Positions 46,930-58,800 of a stretch of 64,000 bases of DNA are shown piece by piece. The notes under the pieces were generated by a model. The model did not search any database and was not told the origin of the DNA. It saw only the letters and a list, made by a program, of their open reading frames with translations. Made by a program: the position numbers and the translations under genes. Numbering within the stretch: position 1 is the stretch's first letter; every line of letters begins with the position of its first letter. Source of the DNA: Takakia lepidozioides (taxonomy: Eukaryota > Streptophyta > Takakiopsida > Takakiales > Takakiaceae); contig CM060732.1 of assembly GCA_030704615.1 (NCBI GenBank), positions 71,777,053 through 71,841,052 of the forward strand. Direction: 5' to 3'.

Positions 46930-47530
46930 CCCTGAGACGGGGAGATTTATTCAACCTTGTGGGCGTGCAGTTGCTTTCCCTCTGCCAAGCCTTTCATCAA
47001 GTCCATGGAGAGCAGGGTAACGAAACACACTGGCCCGGATCCTCGATGCACCCACATTTGGCATACATGTCCACGAGGGTATTGTTCAGAATCACATCTG
47101 GTACAATACCAGCTTTGCGATGCAACCATGCACCTCTTTGCCCTTTTCTATGGATGGGTCTGGCACGTACCTCAATCATTAGAAGTGGATTCAAGCCGAA
47201 CATCTTTTTGCTCCATAACAGTCTCAACATTTATGTCAAGGGCGGCAGTGTGGTGGATGCATTCTTAAGGTGTGTTGCATCCTGGGAGGCCTACAAAGGC
47301 AAAGAGGTCCAAGAAAAGCTGGCATTAGACCAGATGTGATTCTCCAGACCTGCCCTTTCTACCATGTATGCCAAATGTGGGAACATGGAGGCTTCAAACT
47401 TCTATCAGCAAATGATACGACAAGGGGTGATGCCCAGCAAGGTCACTCTCATTTGAGTTCTCAGTGCATGTTTCAGCCTGACAGCCCTGGAGCAGGGCAA
47501 ACAGGTCCATGTTGAGATTATCAAAGCTGA
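46930..47530. pseudogene. PPR debris in both orientations
   Basis: Minus strand 47130-46950 reads AGIVPDVILNNTLVDMYAKC and LAEGKQLHAHK. Plus strand 47180-47530 reads SGFKPNIFLL, AGIRPDVILQT, GNMEASNFYQQMIRQGV and EQGKQVHVEIIKAE. Pieces are short, out of frame and mixed in orientation. The right edge touches DNA primase coding sequence at about 47530. Confidence 0.75.
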
Positions 47531-49066
47531 AGATCCACAAATACCCATTAGCCAGCAAGGACGAAGGACAATCTATTGCCCTCTTTTTCCCCGGGCCATT
47601 GCCTGCAAGCAGGGCCTCAGTCTGATTGAGTTCATTCAGAAGCTATGCACACAATGCAATCGCCAGTCAGTACCTCATGTAACTATCTGAGACTGTGGCA
47701 AACTAGTCCTACACAAGACCACTGTTAGTAGACAATTGCACGGGAGTGAGGCAATACAGTATCAGTGAATACATAAGGCATTGATATTTTCTGTTTTGTA
47801 CCTGAGATACGGTGGGCACAACTGTAAGGTCAAAGCTTTCACAATTTTGTGGATCGATAGGCACACACGACCTGCAGGATCAAGCATCAGTTTTAAGTTA
47901 CATGCTGTGCATGTACATAGGAGAGCCATGTTGCTGCATACACGCACTCTTATGTTTTAGTCTTACCAGTTTTTGGATGCACACAGAAGGGGGCCTTAAG
48001 CAAGTGATTCATGTGCTTCGTCACCTGTAAGAGCAAAGCCAACCCCGCAGTTCCAACCTCCTTACATACTGGGGAGTCTCTACTACCATGAAAGAATATG
48101 CTTTCTGATTTGAAAAAGCTCATCTGTTCAAAGGGAGGATCGTTTTTTCAGTTTAGCAATTCAAAACTGGGGCCTGTATATTACACCAGGAGCCAGGATA
48201 TAAGTTGAAAGCACACTGGAGTGTTCTTTTGTTAATACTAACAGCCTTTAAGAATATACCTCCAAGTCGAGTCTTGGGTGAGCATAGGAAAACACAATCT
48301 CCTCCACACATCGTCTCAAGGCTGGCCCCTGCTATACACCCAGCATTGTCCAAGAGCACAATTCAGATTGTGTTTCATTAGACTTACCCTCATGCAAGAA
48401 GGGGTGCCTGAACTAGTCTCTGTGCACAGTGCTTTCAGGGGAGGTAGCTTGACTCAGACATCCAACTCGGATGTGAAATGGGAAGTCTACCTTTTGCTTA
48501 GACTCCAAATTCTGTTTTAGTTGCCTCCATCGGGTCACATTGATTTCTTCTTTGGCAGCTGATCTGTGCCTGCTTTCCTGCCACCTGTCGCGCATCTGGG
48601 CCCTTACAGCTTCACAATTCCAAGTATAATTCATTTCAAAAGGTAATCCAACACCTTTCCACACAGGGCACATATAGATCTGGCAAAGATAAGAAGTCCA
48701 GGGCACATCTACTGCCCCACAGAAATGCTTGCATTGCTCAAGAACTCTTCCCTAAAATTTTCCTAGAATAGATCAGAACTGTAAACAGGCATATTACACA
48801 TGACTCTTCATGTTTCCCTGAACTTTTTAGTTAAGGGTCAAAAATTCTGTTTGCTGTACATTTCAGTACCTTTTCTTGTTCACAGTTCTATGTATTTCCT
48901 ACCCGAAACCTTTTGAGCTGACTGAATCAACATGAACCATAGTGTAAGCAAGGCGGGTTTGAATGGATACATTCATACGGCACTAGCTCCAGTACTTTCT
49001 CGTAGTGATCCTCTGGATTGAACAAGCTTGGATCTAACAGTATTTTCTCCTCAAAGATGAGCACTT
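47531..49066 (-). pseudogene. PRIM1: DNA primase small subunit, truncated
   Basis: The catalytic small subunit of the DNA polymerase alpha-primase complex makes RNA primers in nuclear replication. Six minus-strand exons align with the C-terminal half of the family: 49066-48971 (FEEKILLDPSLF, YEKVLELVPYE), 48609-48491 (DRWQESRHRSAAKEEINVTR), 48328-48260 (RRCVEEIVFSYAHPRLDLE), 48024-47967 (TKHMNHLLKAPFCVHPKT), 47871-47802 (PIDPQNCESFDLTVVPTVSQ) and 47642-47531 (LLNELNQTEALL). All boundaries are GT/AG and phases agree except at the fifth exon, where a GT tract is short and shifts the frame. The N-terminal half with the catalytic Asp residues was not seen upstream, and the 3' end stops at PPR debris. 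Confidence 0.82.
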
Positions 49067-50526
49067 CTGCATATGCTCGCATGCAACAGTAGAGTCTTCA
49101 GAGATTAGCCTCACACTAAAATAGAGGGGCATGGATTGGTCCGTGAGAGATTAATAATCTAGATAAATAGATGGAGGTGGAGACCAGCCATGTAAATGTC
49201 ATCTTCATCTCCTCTCCTGTGAAGATTGAGAGGGGCAACTAGAGAAAAGCAAGAAGGGTACAAACAGCAGGCAACAGAGGCACCAAAAAAGAGGGCCAGA
49301 TTACACTGTTTGAACGTCATACTTTTGGAAATCTCATATAGATATTCACATTCTAGACAGCTGCAGAAGGCAGGCATCGTGCAAAGAGCAGGACAAGGCT
49401 GAGTTATGTACGCAAATGCAGGTTGAAGAGCTGCTCCAGTGAGGGATACATTTTTCACGTTATTCTCATTTCCCTGCATCACCCAGCCTTCCCATTAGCC
49501 TTCTCATGTTTGTCCATCAGATATTTCAAACACAGACCAGGCTTGATTCTCAGCAAAGGTGCCTAATAAGAGTCTCACAGCAACACTCAAACAACTGGCA
49601 GTTTATAGGAAAGCCTCGTGATCTCAAAGGTAGATTTAAGGGAAAAAAAAATGTAGGTGTGACTACCATCACTTTTGTGCCCCCTTCCCGAACTGGTACT
49701 GATTGCTACAGATGGCTTATGACAAGGATGAGGCCAAGGAGTGAACCTTGTAGAGACAGAGAAAGAGAGAATTAAAAGGCTGCAATCGTGCGTCTACGAA
49801 CACACTGATCTCCCAGTTACTGATTCTTCTTCAGAACGTGTCCATGGATCATCAAGGCCGAGCTACTGAAGGGCCCGTCTGTCAACTCCCGGCTTCGAGC
49901 ACCTATGTACAGTCAACGTTCCACAAAAGAATGGACTCAGGAGTGGAAGGCGAGTGGATGGTCTAACTGACAGTGCTCGTGACACTGCAGCTTTAAAGTC
50001 CTATCTAAGACTATCGATCGATAAGTTCAAATGTCAGAAACGCAGCAGGTCAGGTTCACACTTAACACACCTGAATGATGGCCCTCGCACTAGTTGATTT
50101 TCATGCAAGACAACCTCATGTAATTTTTTTGTCCTCAGAAACAAGAGCTCAACATGTGAATACAACATTTCCTCCGTCGTATGCATAGTTGTTGCAGGTC
50201 TCTTTGAATTCGTCAGATGCATAAGTGGCACATAACGTATTCACCAATTCCCTGCGAGACTTCTCCCACAACTCAGGTTCACTTGAAACCTGCATGTTGG
50301 AGGACAGTCGAATTCAGATTCTATGAAGTCCTGTCCAGAGTCATCAGTCTTGCTCGAAGAACCGGCATGTTGGCACATCACGCAGCGATACAGTGGAACA
50401 TAGACATTTGAGACACAGAAGGGATACCATATGTATGTATGGAATACTTTTTAGGGTTTATGGAACCCTAAAAAGAAACCCTAAAGTACTCATGATACCA
50501 GAACCCTAAGAAAGTATGACCTAAAT
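49067..50526. other. Unassigned stretch upstream of the primase exons
   Basis: No recognised exon of primase or any other gene. Two short minus-strand frames (49159-49482, 50034-50231) have no support beyond being open. Confidence 0.35.
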
Positions 50527-51485
50527 GGCCAAAATGAAGGGCCTGGGCTGCCCACCCCGAACCCTTGTTGGGGGCCCTCAAAGGGTGGAGAGGCCGCCTA
50601 TGGGGAGCGAAAGTGACCCGGCATATCTTGGGGTATGCAATCCCAATCCCGGGCTGCTCTACCAAGGCGGCCAAAAAAAGGGGATTGAGGAAAAAATAAC
50701 CTCGTTAGGGACGGAAGACAAAACAATCAAGGAAAACCTCAAGGTGACACCCTCAATGTTCATAGTGAAGTGACACCAGTTAAGTACCTCTTGCTTCAAG
50801 TTTTTCTTGCGTCAAGTCTTTGTAGCATTGGTGGTCTACTTTCTAATTATGTTGTGAACCTACAATAATGGTTAAATTTATAACGTGAACTTACGACTCA
50901 TTCTAAGGTATTTGAGATGGCATGTTACAATAGTTGTGGTCTATATACCTATGCTATTATACTATAAATATCGGTCAAACTAGAAGGTCGTTTTAAATAT
51001 AAATAATAATAATAATAATTTGCACCGACCTATATCGTCTTTCCTATAGTTAGAAACTTAAATGTATATATATGTGTATATATGTAGTTCATGGATCGAG
51101 ATGGATACATATCGCCTAATTTTCCACCGCAAAATGTATAAAGTGTCAATGTGTGCGTCATCGTCATTTTCTTCTACGATTTTTAGTTGAAAAATTTGGA
51201 GTAGAATTCATGAACCTCCTTATGAGTTTAGACGTAGGTGTAGCGGGTGTGTGTTGATGTTTAGGTGCGTGGAAGGAGGTTAGCGGTTTGCGTGGTTTTT
51301 GTGTGAATTTGTCGTCGGGTTGGAGGTGGTGGTGTTCAATTCGTTGTGGTGGAATGCGGTTCCGGTGGTAATTAGGACGTGGTATGGACATCACTAGCTT
51401 ACTTTGTGAGTCCGAAGCACGAGAGATTGAGAGAGAAAGAGAATTGGTAGTTCTTCTGAAGCGTCCGTCGTTGAGGAATTTTGTT

Positions 51486-51521
<36 letters not shown>

Positions 51522-52703
51522 GGAGCGCGATCGTTGGGTACAGTTCTTGCTTGGATTCGATGGAGATTCTGCTAGCGTGGGCGCATTGAGGAGAGCGGAG
51601 TTTCGTCAATTGCTTGGAGGCGACGGTGCATTTGTGGGTCAGAGGAGCTGGGGAGTTTGAATTGAGGATTTTAGCGATCGTTTTGAGAGATAGGTGGAAG
51701 CAGCTTCTGAATCTTTCTACTGATTCTTGTTTATGCTGGTTTGATATGGTTTGCGGGTGGGTTCTGGATTTGCGTTGTGTCGATACGTGTCGCTTTTTGG
51801 ATTGGAGATTGTTCTTGGTGATGAATTAGTGATCACGATGATGAGATTGTGGGTCTGGCGAGGGTATGGCAATGTTTACAATTCTGTTCTGTTTGTTTCG
51901 TGGATGTGAAGGTCGAGGTCGTGCTAGTGTTCGTTCACCTTCTTTGTAATTGTGGGTTGCAGTGATGCTTAAGAATATAACGTTATTTTCCTTCATTGCT
52001 AGAGCTTGTACCTCTGTCCGCCTATCGCAGCTTGGTCTCCAAACTTGCTTAAAGGATCAAGAAGCACATCAATTTGTTAGTTGTGCCTATGTTGGATCTA
52101 ATCGTTAGAGTGTTCTTTACCAGCAATCGAGATGGCTCTGTCACGGTAGCGTGCTTTACTTGAGATAACGTGTTTTACTGTTTTTAAATTTTTTGTTCTA
52201 CTATTTTACTTTGTTTAGGTCTATGATTCGAGAAATGGCAATGCTATACGGAGAGGATTAGGAGGCCGAGACTGTAATAAGTTACAGTACTTCGATCGAT
52301 TTGAGACGCGGCTCGGGGTCACAGGAGGATAGCTTGTTGGATTTATATCCCGATATCGAGACTGTCAGTTTCTCTTCTGCAGCAGCTTTCAAGTCAAAGT
52401 GTCGGGCTATGTTGAAGACTGTTGATAAGGGCATTGGTTGCCCTTTTTTGGCTTTCAGTGGTGTCCAAATTCAGGACTTTAAAGGTATTTCTCGTTTACG
52501 TGAGAGAAATGTCTCTACCCTTCCCAGGATGTATTGTCTCTATGACTTGGTTGAGCAGACGTTTATTGTGAAGTTGACGGGAGGTCTAGCTCACGATGGC
52601 GCAAGCGGCAAGTTCGTGCGAACTTTTGAGTCCATTTTGACAGAGCCTGCGCGGAGTTCTTTATTTCCTACCGGTACGTGTAGATATGTGAACCCTCGTG
52701 GTA
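50527..52703 (+). repeat. Duplicated segment, copy B
   Basis: Counterpart of 34749-36881, starting at the same GGCCAAAATGAAGGGCC. Differences include an extra TATATATGTGTATATATG stretch near 51065, a G run of 43 instead of 19, and loss of about 20 bp next to it. Beyond 52703 copy B continues with coding sequence missing from A. Confidence 0.9.
51487..51529 (+). repeat. 43-base G homopolymer
   Basis: An uninterrupted run of 43 G upstream of nuclease-like gene B; poly-C on the other strand. Strong potential for G-quadruplex formation, and also a likely site of assembly error. Confidence 0.85.
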
Positions 52704-53293
52704 GGTCTAAAGAGCCGGATATTTCATGCAGGTCTACTACTCGCCTTGATCCCACTGCTTGGCCGTCCTTTGTGGTCAAAATCGGTGTTTCGGAGTCTTT
52801 GAGTCAGCTTCAAGCGGATATGGCGTACTGGCTAAAGAATAGCAACGGCCAAACCCGCGTCGTCGTGCTTTCACATGTCAACAAGGCAGCTCGTACTATT
52901 CTCATTGAGCGCTGGCATTTTGTGCCAAGAATGCGTTCTGCCAAGCCTGGCATAACCTATGGACCTTCGATTGGTAGGGCACAGGCCCTTACGCTGGATG
53001 CAGTTATTCAGTACACTGGGGATAGTCTAGTTTTACCTGCTGATCATATTTATGATCAAGGTCCTGCAACTATACCCGGGGTTGCTTCAGGGGATTTTAT
53101 CATTACTGCTTCCCAGCTGGATGCCTTCAACAATTGGTTTTGGTCAGCACTGAATTTGGTAATGTGCTATTTACTACATCAATTTCAGATCAATTTATCC
53201 AGAACTATCAAATAACTTGAAATCTGAATGGTCATCTAATCTTTTTCTACTTTCCATTTTCCTTAGGAGGGTTTGAGGATTATCGTTGGATGA
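52235..53293 (+). pseudogene. PD-(D/E)XK nuclease-like gene, copy B
   Basis: An exon follows acceptor TTTGTTTAG (52219). ATG at 52235 is followed after 8 codons by TAG (52259-52261), where copy A has TGG; thereafter the frame is open to 53158, donor GTAATG, and a last exon 53267-53293 keeps frame to TGA. About 350 residues in all. The C-terminal half has EPDIS (52712), WPSFVVKIGVSESLSQLQAD, WLKNSNGQTRVVVL and LIERW. This order matches a family of mainly fungal PD-(D/E)XK-like proteins (EPD, VVEvg.SES, DA.WWL.nS.G..K.V, I.IEKW). The usual Glu of VVE is Lys here. The role of the family is unknown. If the TAG is real, translation could only start downstream. Confidence 0.6.
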
Positions 53294-54073
53294 GCACTAT
53301 CATGAAGCATCACAAGTGAAGAAACACAGCCATGCATTTCATTACTATCAAGCTTGTTCATTAATACAACTTCGTGTAGAATGTGTCCCAAAGCAAACAA
53401 TTTTTTGTAATTCTAATATCAACTGAGTTTTCAACGAAATATTAACTGAGATATCATCCTAGTACTACACCATCCGAGTATCATTTAGTATCGATTATAG
53501 AGGACTGTAGACGTTTCGAACTGTAGACTTCTTGTGACTTCTTATGACATTATAGATGTCATTTTGGAGACACGATTGTAAATGGAATATTGATAGTCTA
53601 TTGGGTAATGAAGTTACGCTTCTCGTTGCAAAACGGTTTATGAAGTGGGTTGAGAGTTTTTGGGATGTAGCCTATATTACTAATAATAACGTACGGAATG
53701 GTTTGGCATTAAGCCTTTGCACATAAATACGATCATAGACTATGAGCAAAAACATCCAACAATTTGCGAGAGGGGTTAGTTTTACCTGACAATTGTGGAA
53801 GTCCGTGCCATGTCATCTTGCTCAACAACACTAGACATGCAGGTAGTTTCTTTAGTCTGGGTCAGCACTCGCGATTTGGTCAAGGATGGGACAAAATACA
53901 TATCAGTGAAAACCTCTACAAGGCCTCCCTTCAATTTCCTCGTGTCAACCTTCAATGCCGCCATATTGGTAGACATTTTTGCTAGGCCCTCACTGATCTT
54001 GGAGAAGCCATCTCCAATCTTCGCCTCCAACCTGCAGCTATCAGAAAATGCTCTTATCCCATTTTTTTTCGCA
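53294..54073. other. Spacer between nuclease-like gene B and chromovirus copy 2
   Basis: A/T-rich first half without a gene. A minus-strand frame (about 54050-53782) with EAKIGDGFSKISEGLAKM looks like a coding fragment, perhaps coiled-coil, and the chromovirus inserted beside it; I do not recognise it. Confidence 0.3.
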
Positions 54074-54078
54074 CAACA
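54074..54078. repeat. Target-site duplication, left (CAACA)
   Basis: CAACA directly before the LTR start TGTCACGG, repeated at 60426-60430 directly after the right LTR. Five bases is the normal length for Ty3/gypsy insertion. Confidence 0.92.
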
Positions 54079-54682
54079 TGTCACGGACATAGCCCAGAAG
54101 AACTTACCAGGAGCAAATACCAGAAGTTATCAAGTTATCATGTTACCGAAAGTTACCATGACTTATCGTGAATTTACCATTACTTACCAAGTTATCGGGA
54201 GTTTATCAAATTATCGAGAGTAACTTGGGAAACTACTCAGGAAGCTTCCTTTGGAGGAAACTTCTCCATCAAGATACCTCCTTTGTTTAAGGAAGCTTCT
54301 CCATCAATAAACCTTTGTTTAATCTTGGAAACTTCTCTAGCAAGAAACCTCCATAGGGGAAGCTTCTTGGGGAAGCTTCTTAGTAGCCAGTATATATAGG
54401 AGGCGATACTGGACACTCTTCAGTGTCGCCAACACCAGTTCAAGCTACTCTTGTTTCCAGTTCCCAGTACTCCAGTCCAGTTCCCAGTACTCTAGCCCAG
54501 TTTCCAGTATTCTGGTATTCAAGTAGTGTTCAAATATCGTACTCTTGTTCATTGTTATAAAGATCGACTTGATTCATATTTACTCATCGTGCATTCGGCC
54601 ACGCCGACCTTGACTTCTTGTCTAACATTGTACCTCTAGTTTTATCTCTTGTTTGTGTTCAGTCATGTTCTCGTCCTTGACA
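54079..54682 (+). repeat. 5' LTR, chromovirus copy 2
   Basis: 604 bp, TGTCACGGAC to CTTGACA. It contains GAANNTTC blocks from 54241, a TATATATA box near 54392 and a CCAGTTCCCAGTACTC(C/T)AG repeat present once more than in the 3' LTR. GTT then TGGCAAGACT follow; the latter, starting with TGG, is the likely primer-binding site. Confidence 0.92.
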
Positions 54683-54720
54683 GTTTGGCAAGACTAAAAT
54701 TTGTTATTTAGTTAGTTAAG

Positions 54721-55749
54721 ATGGAAGGCACATTTGCGGAAATGAGCACCACATTGTAGAGTCTTCAACTCCAGATGCAATAATTTCGTACATCTACCGC
54801 CCAATTGCAAGCTGATCAGTCTCAAGATCTTGGCAACGCTCTCCACAATTTGCAACAAGAAATTAAAGGAGTCAAACAATGGATCTTCAACCATACGAGT
54901 CCCTACTGCAACAACTCCTACTGCAACGATTCATCTTCAACAGATTACGAGAGAACCAAAGATCAGCATGCCCGAGAAATTTGATGGGATGAGATCAAGA
55001 TTTCGCGGTTTTGATCAACAAGTACGACTGTTCCTACGACTACATCCACAATGCTACCCCGATGAAGGTATTCAAGTGGGATTCGTGGGCACCCTTCTAT
55101 CAGGCACTGCCCTATCTTGGTTTGCACCGCTATTAGAAAAAAATTCGCATTTACTATATAATTTTGAAGCATTCATGTCCGAGTTCACTGCAACGTTTTG
55201 AGAGAATGATATAGAGAGAGTTGCAGAAACAAAGATGCGAAATCTTCGACAAGGAGCACGTCCTGCTTCTGTTTATGCTGCCGAATTTCGACAACTTGCG
55301 TGCGACCTCGACTGGAATGAGAAGAGCCTCATTAGTCAGTTTTGATGTGGACTAAAAGATGATGTAAAAGATTTGTTGCTGACAATGCCAAACGTGAGCA
55401 CACTGGAATTCATCACCCAAGTCATTGCATGCGATAATCGTTTGTTCGAAAGACGTCAAGAGAAGCGATCTGGATGGTCGACGACGCATCATGTCAATGC
55501 TACCACGACACCAAATACAATGATCCATCAGACATCCAGTAGTGATCCTATGCAGATTGATGCTGTCCGATTCAAACCATTGACGCCACAAGAAAAACAA
55601 AGACGGCGCTCGAATGGATTATGCCTCTATTGCGGAGAAGAAGATCACATAGCATTAAACTGCCCCAATAAGAGAAGATTAAAAGCTCGGGGCACAACTC
55701 AAGTGTTCGATATGAGGAGGTCGGAAAACAACGATATCCAGTCACTTTA
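54721..55749 (+). pseudogene. gag, chromovirus copy 2
   Basis: ATG at 54721. A TAG about 13 codons in matches CAG of copy 1. The capsid-like part spans 54830-55201 and the CCHC zinc knuckle is at 55622-55663 (CLYCGEEDHIALNC). A frameshift occurs near 54860 and stops at 55199 and 55343. The order is that of a Ty3/gypsy Gag, which would form cytoplasmic particles. Confidence 0.82.
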
Positions 55750-55869
55750 GGGACCATGCGGCTGGACACCACAAATTCCTTACCGAAAAAAAGTCTCTTT
55801 CTACCTCCAAACCCTGCACTTTGCTTCACAGTTCCGGTAAAAATCAGAGTGTAAAATCGAGATATCGTT

Positions 55870-58800
55870 GTAGAAGCACTTTTGGACTCAGGAGCTTCAG
55901 CTTGTTTTATGGACAAAAACTTTGCGAAGCAACAAAATTTAACGCTCGTAAAGAAGAAACTCTCGGCCCCCATTGAAGTCATCGATGGACGACCGTTAGC
56001 ATCAGGAAATGTGGACCATGAAACTCGATCACTTGAAGTGAAAGCTTAAAGATCAAGCATCACATATTGTTTTCAATGTCATCCAGTCTCCAACGAATCC
56101 TGTAATCCTTGGACTTCCCTGGTTCGTACTTCACAATCCCGATATCGACTGACGATCGCGAAAAATTTCTGCAAGACAAAAATGTAGAAATATCAAAGGT
56201 ATTCAACCCTTATTCCTTAGAGCTAGAGCTTTCATGAGAACTACCAAAAAGGAGGCGACATTTGCACTTTATGCGACTCCGATCAAGACCACAACAGACA
56301 AATGTACTTCAACATTACCCGCTCAATATCAAGATTTCAAAGATGTCTTCGAGAAAAAAAATGCAGACATGTTGCCAGAACATCGATCTTATGACTGTGC
56401 AATTGAGTTACAAGAAAGAGCCCAACCACCATTCGGCTCAATCTATAACTTATCCCAGATGGAGTTGGCTGCATTACGTGAATACATTGATGAAAATTTG
56501 TCGAAGCATTTCATCCGACATTCAAAATCACCCGCGGGGGCGCCTATCTTGTTTATGAAAACGAAGGACGGATCATTACGCATGTGTGTCGACTATCGCG
56601 GTCTCAACAAAGTCACAATTAAGAATCGTTATCCGTTGCCGCTGATTTCTGGGCTTCTCGACCAGCTGGGACGAGCGAAGATTTTCACCAAAATCGACTT
56701 GAGAGGAGCCTATAACATTGTACGGATAAAAGAATGAGACGAATGGAAAACAACTTTTCGAACAAGGTATGGACATTTTGAATACAGTGTTATGACTTTC
56801 GGTCTTATCAATGCTGCAGCAATTTTCCAACATATGATGAATGACATCTTTCGAGAATTTTTAGATGACTTTGTAGTCATCTATTTGGACGACATTTTGA
56901 TATCTTCACAGAATGAAGAAGAAGATGGCCGCCATGTACGCCTTGTCCTTGATAAATTAAGAGAAAGATGATTATATGTCAAGTTGGAGAAATGTTTTTT
57001 CCATCAATCTGAGGTCGAATTCTGGGCTACATTATTTCCGACAAATGCGTCTTTATGGATCAGAAGAAAATACAAACCATCATCGAGTGGATTAAACCAA
57101 CTTCGGTCCGAGATGTACAATGTTTTCTGGGCTTTGCAAATTTCTATAGAATCTTCATCAATGACTACTCCAAAATTGCTGCACCGTTGACATGACTCAC
57201 AATGAAGGACAAATTTGTATGGGACGAGAAGGCTGACCATACATTTGAAAAGCTGAAGCAGGCATTTACAACGGCTCCAATACTGGTACATGCAGACCCA
57301 TCTAAACCATTATTCTTAGAAGCAGATGCATCGGATTTTGCACTTGGCGCGGTACTCTCTTAATACGGTACAGATGGCCGACTCCACCCTGTGGGTTTTC
57401 GTTCTCGCAAATTTTCCGCTGCGGAGATCAATTATGAAATCCATGACAAAGAATTTCTAGCGATTATCGATGCTTTTGAGGAGTGACGACATCTATTAGA
57501 GAGAGCTAAACATCAGGTCACTGTCTATACCAATCACAAAAACCTCGGTGCTCGTGTTTTGAATCGACGTCAAGCGAGATGGAGTATGTCACTAGCAAGG
57601 TTTGATTTTGTTATTACCTACCGTCCCAGACATCTTCAAGAAAAACCAGATGCTCTTTCTCGATAATCGTATCTTGCGTCAAAAGAAGGGGATGCAGTTT
57701 TTTACTAACAAAAATCCATTATCTTGAAACCAATAAATCTCCAATTGAATATGTTATCCATGTCCACCTATGACGATGCAGAGATCATAAAGGAGATTTA
57801 GGAAGCACTGAAGAGCGACCATTTTGCTACGACACTACGAAGTCAACTAAATCAACCTCGAGACAACCCACATGTTACAAACGACTTCAAATTCAAAGAT
57901 GACTTACTTTACTTCAAAGGACTTCTCTATGTACCTCCAAGACCTACACGACTTCGAATTCTTCAAACATGTCATGATCTTCCGGCTACAGGACATTTCG
58001 ACTTCAACAAAACATTGGAGTTGATATCCAGGAACTATTGATGGCCGTAGATGTGGAAACTCGTGAAAGAATTCATAAAATCTTGTGACACGTGTGCTAG
58101 AGCGAAGGGACCACGACATTGACCTTACGGCCTTCTTCAACCATTACCCATTCTCGAGGGTCCATGGTCGTCCGTGTCTATGGACTTTATTACAGACCTT
58201 CCAATTTCCAAGACCACCGATTCAATTCTTGTTATTGTAGATCGTTTTACAAAGATGACACATTTCATTTCATGTAATAAGACGGTCCCGGCGAGGAAAC
58301 TGCAAGACTCTTCCTCAATAATATCTACCGCATTCATGGACTCCCGAATGACATTGTATCTGATCAATGACCACAGTTCATATCAAATTTCTGGAAGGGA
58401 TTATTTCACATATTGGATACTAAGATCAACCTCTCTACAGCTAATCATCCACAGACTGATGGTCAAACCGAACGTGTAAACCAGATTTTGGAGCAGTATC
58501 TTCGTTGTACGATAAATTATCACCAAGATAATTAGACGGACCTTCTGTCATTGGCTGAGTTTGCCTACAACAACATTATACATTTTTCGACCAAACAAAC
58601 TCCATTTTTCTCCAATTATGGTCATCATCCTCGAGCAAACCCTTTCTACATGAAGACTGTTGGAAGCCTTGCTGTAGAAAACCTTGCTACTCATCTAGCT
58701 ACGATTCACAAGGAGCTTACATCCCACCTCGCAGAAGCTCAAAAACAATACAAGAAGTATGCAGATCAACGTCGCCAACACCAACCCCAGTTCAAGGTCG

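Noticed and set aside
51394-51609. Proline-run protein on the minus strand opposite the G run
   Set aside because: It is only the poly-C strand of the 43-G homopolymer translated; the gene here is on the plus strand.
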